22,833 bases of DNA from Bacillota bacterium (GTDB taxonomy: Bacteria > Bacillota > Clostridia > Acetivibrionales > DTU013). Below the pieces are notes generated by a model. The model ran no database searches. It worked only from the letters and a program-made list of their open reading frames with translations, and was not told where the DNA came from. The DNA lies in contig JAEWQC010000203.1 in assembly GCA_023399355.1 (NCBI GenBank), positions 1 through 22,833 of the forward strand. The letters are read 5' to 3'. Each line of letters opens with the position of its first letter. Position 1 is the stretch's first letter. Positions 7,817 to 14,475 of the stretch are shown piece after piece. Position numbers and translations under genes: made by a program.

Positions 7817-8516
7817 TCATATTCTAAATTCTTCTCCAATATCTAGTATTATTACATTTATATCAGTATTTTCTTCAAATTTCTTTTTGTAACATAAAGG
7901 GTCAGTTTTTAGATGATGAACGGGTATTACAAATTTAGGATTTATAGTGAGAATTGCTTGAAACGCCTCGTTTATATCCATTGTAAAGGTTCCTCCAATA
8001 GGAACAATAGCAATATCAATATCTTTTATATCTTTCATTTCCGGAATTGAGTCCGTATCACCTGAAAAGTATATCCTTTTGTCATCAATAGTAATGATAA
8101 ACCCAACACATTCCCCTTTTTTGTGTACCTTTCTGGCTGAACTTCCTTCATCGGTGTTATATGCATTAATTGTCTCAATTAAAATATCGTGAAAATAATA
8201 TGTGCTTTCAGGCGTGACTATTTTAACTCTTTCATCAATTCCTTTCGTATACCTCTTTGGTGTTAATATCACTGTTTTTTTATTACTCAATCTATTAATC
8301 GTAAGCCTCTTTGCAATGATCTTTATGAATATGTGAAACAAGTATTAAATTTCCCGGTTCCAAACTTTCCGGTAAACAATCATCCTCTGCTTCAGAAAAA
8401 ACTATCTTTCTATTATATTTATTAAAATATGTGCTCATATATGATGGATCGATGTAAATAACAAATTTTGCGGTTTTAATTTGTATCCATGATCGCGGAA
8501 ACCATTTAATAATCAC
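7817..8516 (-). pseudogene. MBL-fold metallo-hydrolase (UlaG-like), frameshifted
   Basis: Two overlapping frames make one protein of about 232 residues. The upstream part (8516 to about 8305) starts at a GTG with AGGAG six bases before it and reaches the metal motif LVSHIHKDHCKE. It then runs into a stop, while the following frame carries TINRLSNKKTVILTPKRY, YFSGDTDSIPEM and VIPVHHLKTDP, the rest of the metallo-beta-lactamase fold. Moving one base forward near 8305 joins them: removing a single C from AAAGAGGCTTACG (minus strand) gives K-E-V-T-I-N in frame. Otherwise all metal ligands (HxHxDH, Asp, late His) are present. Either a recent inactivating insertion or a sequencing error explains this; slippage is unlikely because no long run is present. 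Confidence 0.85.
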
Positions 8517-8686
8517 TTTTTTCTCCTATTATTACAAGCGTCACCTATAATGAGCATAGCGGATATTTGTTCTTTCAACTGATAAATCAACAATTCCGAT
8601 TTATCTCTTTATATTATTAACGTCAATGGTATGGAATGTAAATATATAAGCCTAAATTTATATCCTCAATAAATCTCACGTACAAT

Positions 8687-9352
8687 CTACTTGCTGCATA
8701 TAAAAATGCTGGTATTCTCCCATTCCTTATGGAGTGTCACTTTGTTAAAACCTGCCTCACTCAACAAATCCATCTGGGTCTGTATCGAAAATGGCGTATC
8801 ATAATGGTAAAACCCTTCCTTATAGCCATGTTCTTTCTTCACACGTTCATTCTCTGCTATGAAAAATCTTTCTTCCTCCTTGCTTTTAACCGTGTAATCA
8901 CCTTCGATATACAGTCCATCACTCTTAAGTGAATTTAAAATTTTCTTATATAGCGCCAGTTTGAGTTCCTCTTCAAAATGGTGTAAAGAATAAGTTGATA
9001 GCACAAAATCGAACACTTCTTTACCCAATTCCACATCAAAATACGAATCGCAAATAAGACTTATTTGGGATTCTCTACCTATAAATTTCCTTCTAAAAAC
9101 ATCAAGCATTTTGGATGACAAATCTACGCCAGTTACATGCGAATCAGGGTATAAATCAAAAAAGCGATCAATCTCCAGACCTGTTCCACACCCCAGGTCC
9201 AAAAGTCTTACCTTTCCCCTTCCTTCAGGAATACATTGTGCAATTTCATCATAAAACACTTTCAAATCAAGTTCATGAAGCATATGATTTTCATATGTTT
9301 CAGCCCTCTTGTCGAAAAAGCTGCTCATTTCTTCAATTTTTTGTTCAGGCAT
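8687..9352 (-). CDS. Class I SAM-dependent methyltransferase
   Basis: A 221-residue cytoplasmic protein with the usual order of motifs: FDKRAETYE near the start, motif I VRLLDLGCGTGLEIDRFF, motif II HVTGVDLSSKML, then DFVLSTYSLHHFEEE, and a C-terminal sheet ending FICSK. It binds S-adenosylmethionine; the methyl acceptor is not evident. The ATG at 9350-9352 is preferred to one 15 bases upstream because GAGGTG lies seven bases before it. A truncated kinase gene lies just upstream on the same strand, and about 170 bp of empty sequence separates it from the metallo-hydrolase downstream. Confidence 0.9.
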   Translation of the reverse strand: MPEQKIEEMSSFFDKRAETYENHMLHELDLKVFYDEIAQCIPEGRGKVRLLDLGCGTGLEIDRFFDLYPDSHVTGVDLSSKMLDVFRRKFIGRESQISLICDSYFDVELGKEVFDFVLSTYSLHHFEEELKLALYKKILNSLKSDGLYIEGDYTVKSKEEERFFIAENERVKKEHGYKEGFYHYDTPFSIQTQMDLLSEAGFNKVTLHKEWENTSIFICSK

Positions 9353-9438
9353 TACACTGCACCTCAATCCTCAATAAGTCAAATATATTTTTTTGTAAAT
9401 AGTATCCATCAGATGCCCACTTGCAGCATGTCTCAACC

Positions 9439-9678
9439 TCAAACATCAAACCCATATCTTTCAGCTAAAATTTCTGTCACTGTACTCTTCCCACCATACG
9501 GAGAGCCACCAATCCAATAAATATCCTGCCGGTCCCAATCTCGTTCACTTTTAAACCCATCACCAGTTTTGTTCCCCGGTTTTTTTATAATATCGTGTAT
9601 ATATGCTTTCTTATTTATCCTGAATCTTTTGTCGGCCATCCTGTCAAATGTGATATGTTCTTTCTTTTTTCTCCCCAT
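9439..9678 (-). pseudogene. Truncated P-loop kinase/ATPase (N-terminal fragment)
   Basis: A 79-residue frame starting at an ATG with AGGAGGAAC just upstream. After a basic, polar first 50 residues it reaches IYWIGGSPYGGKSTVTEILA, in which GSPYGGKST is a Walker A loop like that of small-molecule kinases (usually about 200-300 residues). The frame stops seven residues later, after ERYGFDV, just where the next helix and the acidic residue should come. Downstream frames to the methyltransferase give only short open pieces. The gene therefore looks cut off, with its 3' part lost. The unusual N-terminal extension before the P-loop may be a fusion or may belong to the family. Confidence 0.6.
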
Positions 9679-10285
9679 TTCAGTTCCTCCTGTGATTCAA
9701 TGAAGTTTATCGTCCACGGAACATTTAGCCCGCTGAAAGGGTTTTATAGAAATAAAAAGACTGCAGGAAAGCATCAGCTTCTTACAGTCCCAAAATCTTA
9801 TTGATATGAAAAATATGAAGATACAGGTTGTCACCCATAAGTCAAATATGCAATCAATATGAATTTCAATTCTATAAAATGATTCTTTCAATTCACCCCT
9901 GGTAAAAAGAAGCAACAAATAAACCTTATCAAGCAGGCCTTATACTTCTTTTAACTGTATTAATTTTCGGTTTTGAAAATCAATTAGCAGTGAATCCTCA
10001 TCACTTATAGAACCTCCTTCAAACTGATAATCTAATTATAATTAATGCTGGTAAATAAATCAAGCCACAAGATTTAAACCCGAGGCGAAAACAATTCCTG
10101 TTAGAAACCGTTTTCTCTTCATATTTGGGGGGAGATGTTTTTTTGGCGTATCATCCTTTGCCGCGTTGAAGACACCCTGAAAGGGAAATGATCTCTGAAC
10201 TGCTCTATAAAAATTCACTGCAGATTTGTATACGTTAAACCACCCTTCAGGCAAAACCATTATACGAGATAATTTTACAAGCATC
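9679..10285. other. About 600 bases without a convincing gene
   Basis: Two weak minus-strand open frames (9697-9918 and 10060-10293) have no family resemblance. The second begins at a GTG overlapping the HD-gene stop codon and might be a coupled small gene, but its residues look random. A stretch at about 9949-10042 (minus) ends in a readable 30-codon tail (SISDEDSLLIDFQNRKLIQL) without a start and could be a remnant of a lost gene. Confidence 0.4.
9747..9789 (-). terminator. Rho-independent terminator
   Basis: On the minus strand GACTGTAAGAAGC pairs with GCTTTCCTGCAGTC around a TGAT loop (one mismatch, one bulge), followed by TTTTTATTTC. It probably ends transcripts that come from the HD-domain gene region about 500 bases upstream. 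Confidence 0.7.
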
Positions 10286-10858
10286 TCATACACCTGTGCC
10301 TTTCCCGGATATTAATTGAATTGTAATATTTCTGATTTCATTCCTTAACTCTTGCAAAACCGCAGAATGCTTCACCTCTTCGTCCCCATAAGTAAGATTT
10401 AAATCATATTCCAGCGGTATCCACGAACTTAAGGGTGCTTCATTATGCTGTATAACAGCCTCCAACTTATCCAGTGCTTTAAATAATCTTGCTTCTTTTG
10501 TTTTCTGTTCCTGCATTTCCACAAACAACTCACTTAGCTCCTTACGAGTAGAATCATCAAGCATTTCAAGAATTGTGCCAATAGCGGCAGCTTCATCATT
10601 TTCATGCTGCTGCGTTTTTAGAAAAGCCGGAATATCACCTGTAACTGCTTCACCTAAATCATGAAACAAGCACATAAGTAACACCCTATCCATGTTATAG
10701 TCAGTGAATTCCTTGCCGATTATCCATGAAAAAACGCAAAGCCTCCAACTATGCTCTGCTACACTTTCCTGCCGATTGGTCGATGTCCATGAATGCCTCA
10801 AATTGCATTTTAACTTTTCTGCAACAGATAAAAACTGTATAAGCGATTTACTGTCCAT
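10286..10858 (-). CDS. HD-domain phosphohydrolase (YfbR/HDDC2-like 5'-nucleotidase)
   Basis: A 190-residue cytoplasmic protein of the HDDC2/YfbR group. The metal-binding set is complete: His36 in ESVAEHSWR, His66-Asp67 in LFHDLGEAVTGD, Glu70, and Asp130 in ALDKLEAV. Relatives such as Escherichia coli YfbR dephosphorylate deoxynucleoside 5'-monophosphates. The ATG at 10858 follows GGGAGGAAA. It is the third gene in a same-strand row with a HAD phosphatase and a small Cys-containing protein. These are spaced 71 and 94 bases apart, so one transcript is possible but not proven. If so, it would come under the LexA-type operator at 11962-11975. Confidence 0.88.
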   Translation of the reverse strand: MDSKSLIQFLSVAEKLKCNLRHSWTSTNRQESVAEHSWRLCVFSWIIGKEFTDYNMDRVLLMCLFHDLGEAVTGDIPAFLKTQQHENDEAAAIGTILEMLDDSTRKELSELFVEMQEQKTKEARLFKALDKLEAVIQHNEAPLSSWIPLEYDLNLTYGDEEVKHSAVLQELRNEIRNITIQLISGKGTGV

Positions 10859-10952
10859 CCGATATTTCCTCCCGCCTTACGAGCACTTGTAAACTCACAA
10901 TCAAAAGACATTCGAATGTCCTATCACCTTTCCATTTTCTTCTCTGCTCATT

Positions 10953-11186
10953 TCAAACTCCCTGCTCTTGTGAATGGCCAAAGGGATAACTGCAAAGCAC
11001 CGTATCCATATACTCAATGCCTTGAAAATAGGAACATATGGATACATTCTTGATTGCACATTTGTGGATATTGGTTTTGTCTTTTTCATTCCATGGACAC
11101 TTCTCCTGAGGCCAGGTGATTTGACCACTACTGGTCAAGTCGATGTCCATATTGGCTCCGGTAAATCTGGCGAGTACCCCATCCAT
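10953..11186 (-). CDS. Small conserved-looking Cys-containing protein
   Basis: A 77-residue protein with the ordered core EKCPWNEKDKTNIHKCAIKN followed by VSICSYFQGIEY and DTVLCSYP. The four cysteines (residues 30, 43, 51, 65) and the CPWNE motif give it the look of a small structured, perhaps metal-binding, protein that I have seen in Clostridia without a function. The ATG at 11184-11186 has GGGAGGT nine bases upstream, which supports a real gene against the plus-strand frame over the same bases. The segment before the first Cys (GVLARFTGANMDIDLTSSGQ) is mixed. It lies between the HAD and HD genes. No function is assigned. Confidence 0.65.
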   Translation of the reverse strand: MDGVLARFTGANMDIDLTSSGQITWPQEKCPWNEKDKTNIHKCAIKNVSICSYFQGIEYMDTVLCSYPFGHSQEQGV

Positions 11187-11257
11187 AATAACGTTACCTC
11201 CCGTATAATATTAGCAGCTTCATAATCTGGTCCCACTGAATGATGTAACCTTCCTGG

Positions 11258-11929
11258 CTATGCGATGGCTTCCCCTTTTATAAAATCGATCACTTCAGAG
11301 ATTGTTTCTATCATGCATGCAGTGCAGCCGGAGATCCTCTGATAGCTTTGATGGCCATTGTATATGAGCAAGCAACCACACCCAATCTCTTTTGCCACTT
11401 CATAATCATGCACGGTGTCCCCTATCAGAAGCACTTCATCGGGTTCCAATCCCAATTCAGCCAAAAGGTCTTTTCCTCTGTCTACTTTACTAATGGCATA
11501 ATGATTATTCAGTCCTGCTATTCTTATAAAAAAGTCACTTATATTTAGTCGATTGACAGCTTCTATCAGCTCCTGCTCCTGAGAAGCTGATAAAATCGAT
11601 TGACTGATACCCATACCATGAATAAAGCCTAATACTTCTCCTGCACCAGGATGCAGTTTGAATAGATATTTATTTGAATTGAACTCTGATATATATTCGG
11701 TGGCAAGCTCCTCAAATGGCTCTAAAGAAAAATCAAATCCAAGCCGGGCATAATAATTTTTCACCGGGAAGGTGAACAGGTCTTTATATCTTTCCATATC
11801 AAGCAATGGCAGTTTACGCCTTTTTAACAAACTGTTCATTGCGTCAATGACAATATCTACATCATCCAGCAATGTGCCGTTCCAATCCCACATAATATGC
11901 CTGCAGCTTTTTGCATTGTCCATTAACAT
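11258..11929 (-). CDS. HAD-family hydrolase (phosphoglycolate-phosphatase-like)
   Basis: A 223-residue cytoplasmic HAD phosphatase. Motif I is MWDWNGTLLDD, with nucleophile Asp15; the second Asp of the usual DxDGT is Asn here, a variant found in one phosphoglycolate-phosphatase-like subgroup. A helical cap follows (residues 25-90), then motif II LSASQEQE, motif III Lys in ISKVDRGKD and motif IV LLIGDTVHDYEVA. The substrate is a phosphomonoester not defined by sequence. Start ATG at 11929 follows AGGTGAT. Its promoter carries a perfect match to the Gram-positive LexA operator consensus. It is the first gene in a row with a small Cys protein and an HD nucleotidase. Confidence 0.9.
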   Translation of the reverse strand: MLMDNAKSCRHIMWDWNGTLLDDVDIVIDAMNSLLKRRKLPLLDMERYKDLFTFPVKNYYARLGFDFSLEPFEELATEYISEFNSNKYLFKLHPGAGEVLGFIHGMGISQSILSASQEQELIEAVNRLNISDFFIRIAGLNNHYAISKVDRGKDLLAELGLEPDEVLLIGDTVHDYEVAKEIGCGCLLIYNGHQSYQRISGCTACMIETISEVIDFIKGEAIA

Positions 11930-11961
11930 TGCTTTTTATCACCTTTAATGCGGTTCAGTAT

Positions 11962-12010
11962 GGAACACTTGTTCGTATTTTATTATATTCCAATTTGGAA
12001 TCGCTGTAAA
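11962..12010 (-). promoter_or_regulatory. Sigma-A promoter with LexA-type operator (HAD gene)
   Basis: Minus strand: -35 TTTACA at 12005-12010, 17-base spacer, -10 TATAAT at 11982-11987. The 14-bp box CGAACAAGTGTTCC (11962-11975) follows the -10 by six bases, over the expected start of transcription. It fits the Bacillus-type LexA consensus CGAACRNRYGTTYC at every position. The HAD start codon is 33 bases downstream. Confidence 0.8.
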
Positions 12011-12030
12011 GTAAATTTGGAAATAGAATT

Positions 12031-12063
12031 AAAAACCGCCAGGATTGTCAATAACACTCTGGC
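12031..12063 (-). terminator. Rho-independent terminator
   Basis: On the minus strand GCCAG (12059-12063) pairs with CTGGC (12038-12042), with weaker inner pairing, then GGTTTTTAATT. It lies 24 bases after the stop of the small 42-residue frame that follows the GNAT gene. Confidence 0.6.
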
Positions 12064-12086
12064 AAGTTCTACAGCAACTGTGGTAA

Positions 12087-12215
12087 CTATTCTGCAATAA
12101 TACCGAGATTATCTGCGACAAGTTTTTTAATATCAGCAATTGCCTGTTCCCGTGATTTTTTACCGTCCGTATATTCGTGCACCTGAATTTCACACTTACC
12201 TTCTAATATTTCCAT
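12087..12215 (-). CDS. Possible 42-residue protein after the GNAT gene
   Basis: A short frame of 42 residues starting MEILEGKCEIQVHEYTDG and continuing in a lysine-rich helix KKSREQAIADIKKLVADN. It begins 13 bases after the GNAT stop; a GGAGAG lies about 16 bases upstream, too far for an ideal site. The same frame is open back into the GNAT gene. Composition looks protein-like and a terminator follows directly. It might be a real small gene or the tail of a lost one. No family recognised. Confidence 0.4.
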   Translation of the reverse strand: MEILEGKCEIQVHEYTDGKKSREQAIADIKKLVADNLGIIAE

Positions 12216-12228
12216 AATAATGCAATCT

Positions 12229-12639
12229 TCACACTCTCCGATCCATATAGTGGTCTCCATCCCTCTCGTAGCCGTTTTGCTCATATAATCCATGGGCATC
12301 TTCAGTTCTCAAAATTCCTTTTAATCCTTTTAATTTCTCAGAGCCATTAATAAAGCTTATTAATTGCTTTCCAAGCCCTTTACCTCTATGTTCTTCATCA
12401 ATAATAACATCACATAGCCAATACATGGTTGCAAAATCCGTTACGATACGGGCAAAGCCTACCTGCCTGTCATTTTTATAGACTCCATAACAGATCGAGT
12501 TTATTATTGATAATTCAATTCTCTTTCTTGACCTTGTATTCGCCCAATAACTTTTCGATAGAAGTTCGCATACTCTATCTATGGAAACCAGGGATTTATT
12601 GTTACTAAAAAGATATTCATTATAATTAAGCTCCATCAT
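12229..12639 (-). CDS. GNAT-family N-acetyltransferase
   Basis: A 136-residue cytoplasmic acetyltransferase of the single-domain GNAT type. The acetyl-CoA binding motif A is visible: VIIDEEHRGKGLGKQLISF (R-G-x-G-x-G/K pattern). It is preceded by the paired strands YGVYKNDRQVGFARIV and TMYWLCD. The last part, LRTEDAHGLYEQNGYERDGD, matches the usual LYEKxGF end. The acceptor substrate is unknown. Two ATG codons in a row (12639, 12636) follow AGGAGGAGAGA; spacing slightly favours the second, so the first is kept with that caveat. No operator is seen upstream. Confidence 0.9.
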   Translation of the reverse strand: MMELNYNEYLFSNNKSLVSIDRVCELLSKSYWANTRSRKRIELSIINSICYGVYKNDRQVGFARIVTDFATMYWLCDVIIDEEHRGKGLGKQLISFINGSEKLKGLKGILRTEDAHGLYEQNGYERDGDHYMDRRV

Positions 12640-12697
12640 TCTCTCCTCCTATTGTTTCAATTATTCCCATAAGCATACCACCGCCGCCCAAAATATA

Positions 12698-12739
12698 AAA
12701 CCCCGCAGAATCACTCGTTAGAGTGACTCCGCAGGGTTT
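12698..12739 (-). terminator. Repeated terminator hairpin, copy 1
   Basis: Arms 12698-12716 and 12721-12739 pair over 19 positions in the minus-strand RNA (three G-U pairs), loop of four, followed by TTTTATATTTT. Only the minus-strand RNA pairs fully. It is near-identical to copies at 13014-13055 and 17269-17311; the likeness to the last extends on through about 12908. Confidence 0.85.
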
Positions 12740-12846
12740 ATCGTACTGCGTGTAGGACATTCATCGTCCCTATGTTGCTTGCAATATTGCTAAACATACT
12801 CACTTTTCAGGTATTATCACACATATTTTCCATGCTGTCAACATGG

Positions 12847-12908
12847 TTATCCAATAATTTTTCTCACCGGGAACTGCATTTCAGTGATATATTCCTTAGG
12901 GTTCTTTG
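12847..12908 (-). pseudogene. Remnant: C-terminal tail of a MerR/GyrI-like gene
   Basis: The minus strand reads KNPKEYITEMQFPVRKIIG then a stop, matching the end of the intact MerR-family gene at 17409 (DPNEYITEIQFPVQKPLA). Downstream bases to 12698 match 17269-17408 as well (about 85% by eye). The body of the gene is gone; a promoter with a LexA-type box abuts the tail directly. There is no start codon in frame, so it is not a gene. Confidence 0.8.
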
Positions 12909-12909
12909 T

Positions 12910-12957
12910 AGAACATTTGTTCGTTTTTATTATATTCCAATATTTTGTTCATGTAAA
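12910..12957 (-). promoter_or_regulatory. Sigma-A promoter with LexA-type operator, fronting a gene remnant
   Basis: Minus strand: -35 TTTACA at 12952-12957, 17-base spacer, -10 TATAAT at 12929-12934, then CGAACAAATGTTCT at 12910-12923, one base off the CGAACRNRYGTTYC consensus. The whole module resembles that at 11962-12010, including the bases before the -35. It now drives only a gene remnant. Confidence 0.75.
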
Positions 12958-13013
12958 GTAAAATCCGGAAATCATCCGTCACTTCATTTACATCATCTCA
13001 CATTCAAAATATG

Positions 13014-13055
13014 AAACCCCGCAGAATCACTCACTAAAGCGGCTCCGCAGGGTTT
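13014..13055 (-). terminator. Repeated terminator hairpin, copy 2
   Basis: Outer arms 13014-13026 and 13043-13055 pair in minus-strand RNA; inner bases have diverged from copies 1 and 3. TTTCATATTTT follows. It lies 59 bases after the 60-residue LexA-boxed gene and probably ends its transcript. Confidence 0.7.
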
Positions 13056-13114
13056 TCACTCATATATTTTACATGCTCTCAAAGCTGTTCAGAATGTATT
13101 TTGCATCGTAGGTA

Positions 13115-13297
13115 CTAAAGTGTTGTCGTTGATGTGTATTCGACTTTTATAGTATTCTCCTTTTGCCTGGTTAGCTTTGCCTTATTCCCTTTCCCATCTT
13201 CAACGGATAGTTTTTCAAGTTCATTTTCCTGAAAGAAATTTACGATAGAAGTTTCTACAAATCCCGCCCAGTTGATTTTTTTCGTCTGTTCTTCCAT
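13115..13297 (-). CDS. 60-residue protein under a LexA-type operator, function unknown
   Basis: A 60-residue soluble protein starting MEEQTKKINWAGFVETSIVN. A predicted amphipathic helix (WAGFVETSIVNFFQENELEK) is followed by short basic strands (LSVEDGKGNKAKLTRQ) and an ending KVEYTSTTTL. There is no signal peptide or membrane segment, unlike the SOS proteins YneA or TisB. The ATG at 13295-13297 is chosen because AAGGGG lies about eleven bases before it and because the promoter at 13365-13393 gives a leader of about 60 bases. A more upstream ATG at 13354 would lie within the likely first bases of the transcript. The gene is a single unit with its own promoter and terminator. I do not recognise the family. 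Confidence 0.75.
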   Translation of the reverse strand: MEEQTKKINWAGFVETSIVNFFQENELEKLSVEDGKGNKAKLTRQKENTIKVEYTSTTTL

Positions 13298-13364
13298 TAT
13301 AATTTTGTCCCCTTTGCATAATAGTTTTATCAATCCAATTTTTACATGGATCAATTCCTATGGT

Positions 13365-13393
13365 ATTATAACTCGAACGCGCGTTCGTGTAAA
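13365..13393 (-). promoter_or_regulatory. Sigma-A promoter with perfect LexA box inside the spacer
   Basis: Minus strand: -35 TTTACA at 13388-13393, spacer of 17, -10 TATAAT at 13365-13370. The palindrome CGAACGCGCGTTCG (13374-13387) is a full LexA consensus match and fills the spacer, so a bound repressor would exclude RNA polymerase. It drives the 60-residue gene. Confidence 0.85.
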
Positions 13394-13437
13394 GCTTTAC
13401 TATTTGCCCCGCTCCGTTATAACAAATAACATATAAC

Positions 13438-13451
13438 TAAACATATGTTTA
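13438..13451. repeat. 14-bp perfect palindrome TAAACATATGTTTA
   Basis: A perfect palindrome in the 130-base gap between the LexA-boxed promoter and the TIGR04076 gene stop. It may be a binding site; the partner gene is unclear because neighbours are transcribed towards and away from it on the same strand. Confidence 0.4.
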
Positions 13452-13522
13452 TATAACCCAATTATTATTCATTTAGTAACAACCACAGGGGAGGGTGACG
13501 TGAAAGGACTTTTTGCTTTTCT

Positions 13523-13864
13523 TCAATCATCAATCCTTCTCATTTCCCAAACGGTCCCCTTCGCATCGGGACAGTGGATTCTATGAATCTTTCTATTTTC
13601 AGAATTCCACGACGGAAAACCCAGTGCCACCCGCCAAGTGTATAGATCAAGTACATGAAGCAAGGCATTACATACTCCTTCAGGCTTTTTATATGGATTG
13701 TCGTATATGAAGGTATCTCCTAAGCTATGCCTGCATTCCTCGTTCTTCTCAACCATCTTGATCTCAATCTTGCCGATTCTCTCCCAAAGTTTCCGATATT
13801 CTTCATGATTTGTGATATTGCTTGTATCAATGTTCAAATCCCAAATATCATTTTTCTCACTCAT
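13523..13864 (-). CDS. TIGR04076 family protein
   Basis: A 113-residue protein. Its C-terminal 80 residues follow the TIGR04076 layout: KIEIKMVEKNEECRHSLGD, then a K-P-E-G-V-C-N-A-L-L-H segment, LYTWRVALGFPSW, and the ending HRIHCPDAKGTVWEMRRID. The first 30 residues (MSEKNDIWDLNIDTSNITN) are acidic and not part of the family core. The function of the family is not known; conserved Cys residues suggest metal or cofactor binding. ATG at 13862-13864 follows AAGGGAG by eight bases. It is transcribed towards the LexA-boxed small gene, with no terminator seen between. Confidence 0.82.
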   Translation of the reverse strand: MSEKNDIWDLNIDTSNITNHEEYRKLWERIGKIEIKMVEKNEECRHSLGDTFIYDNPYKKPEGVCNALLHVLDLYTWRVALGFPSWNSENRKIHRIHCPDAKGTVWEMRRIDD

Positions 13865-13889
13865 AAAGTCAACTCCCTTCAAAAATATT

Positions 13890-14006
13890 TTATTCTGCCG
13901 TTGGTCCCCTGCCAGCTGCTATGGCTCTACCAGCCTTTCCTCCTGGTGGTTCCTTTGATTTTGTGGCATACGCCCTGTCAAATACGGCTTTTATTATGCC
14001 ATAACA
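13890..14006 (-). other. Possible gene remnant (open frame without a start)
   Basis: A minus-strand frame of 38 codons reads YGIIKAVFDRAYATKSKEPP and then a Gly/Ala/Arg-rich end AGRAIAAGRGPTAE before a stop, with no start codon. The composition is protein-like and it directly follows a broken GNAT gene, so this may be the tail of another lost gene. No family recognised. Confidence 0.25.
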
Positions 14007-14056
14007 TTATGATAATTGAATAATGATATAACTTAAAGAAATCGGTATGCTTCAGG

Positions 14057-14266
14057 TCAGTGTATTGCTCCACAACCGACTGTCTTTCCGTTATCATCAC
14101 GTGCAACTACAAATATTGATCGCTGTCCACAAACATCGCTCAGATTGAATGAGCTTCTCCCACTGCTGCCCGCTATAGATTCCAAGACATTGGATAATTC
14201 GTTCATTAATTTTAAAGCATCAGACGTTGTAGGGTCTTCTTCCTTTATTGTTATGTATTTGCTCAT
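14057..14266 (-). pseudogene. Truncated GNAT-family acetyltransferase (N-terminal half)
   Basis: A 69-residue frame starting MSKYITIKEEDPTTSDALKL, with NELSNVLESIAGSSGRSSFN and QRSIFVVARDDNGKTVGCGA, which is the first half of a small GNAT protein (normally about 150 residues). It ends at a TGA immediately after CGAIH, where the family continues R-P and then the acetyl-CoA motif. Nothing downstream restores that motif in any frame. The ATG follows GTGAGG. It is different from the intact GNAT gene at 12229. Confidence 0.75.
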
Positions 14267-14475
14267 ATTAGCCTCACGCATCTATGTTAAACCGTTTACT
14301 ATGTTATCTGTTTTATTATCCGCTCTTCTATATTTAAAGACAACATTCAATAAGTATTTTTTTCACGTTTGCCTGCAAGTAATTCAAACGCATGATGAAA
14401 TCCACTGAACTGTTTCATTCATATAAAGAATCTATCTGTTAAGGTCGACAGGGAGCAGCATATCATCTTTTAATT

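Noticed and set aside
10060..10293. 77-codon minus-strand frame overlapping the HD-gene stop
   Set aside because: GTG start overlapping the previous stop is suggestive, but the sequence has no family look or ordered composition; kept only as part of the intergenic note.
10974..11225. 83-codon plus-strand frame
   Set aside because: It is opposite the small Cys-containing gene, which has a good ribosome site and ordered Cys pattern.
12772..13014. 80-codon plus-strand frame
   Set aside because: It runs across the MerR-tail remnant, a promoter and spacer on the other strand; an artefact of the duplicated region.
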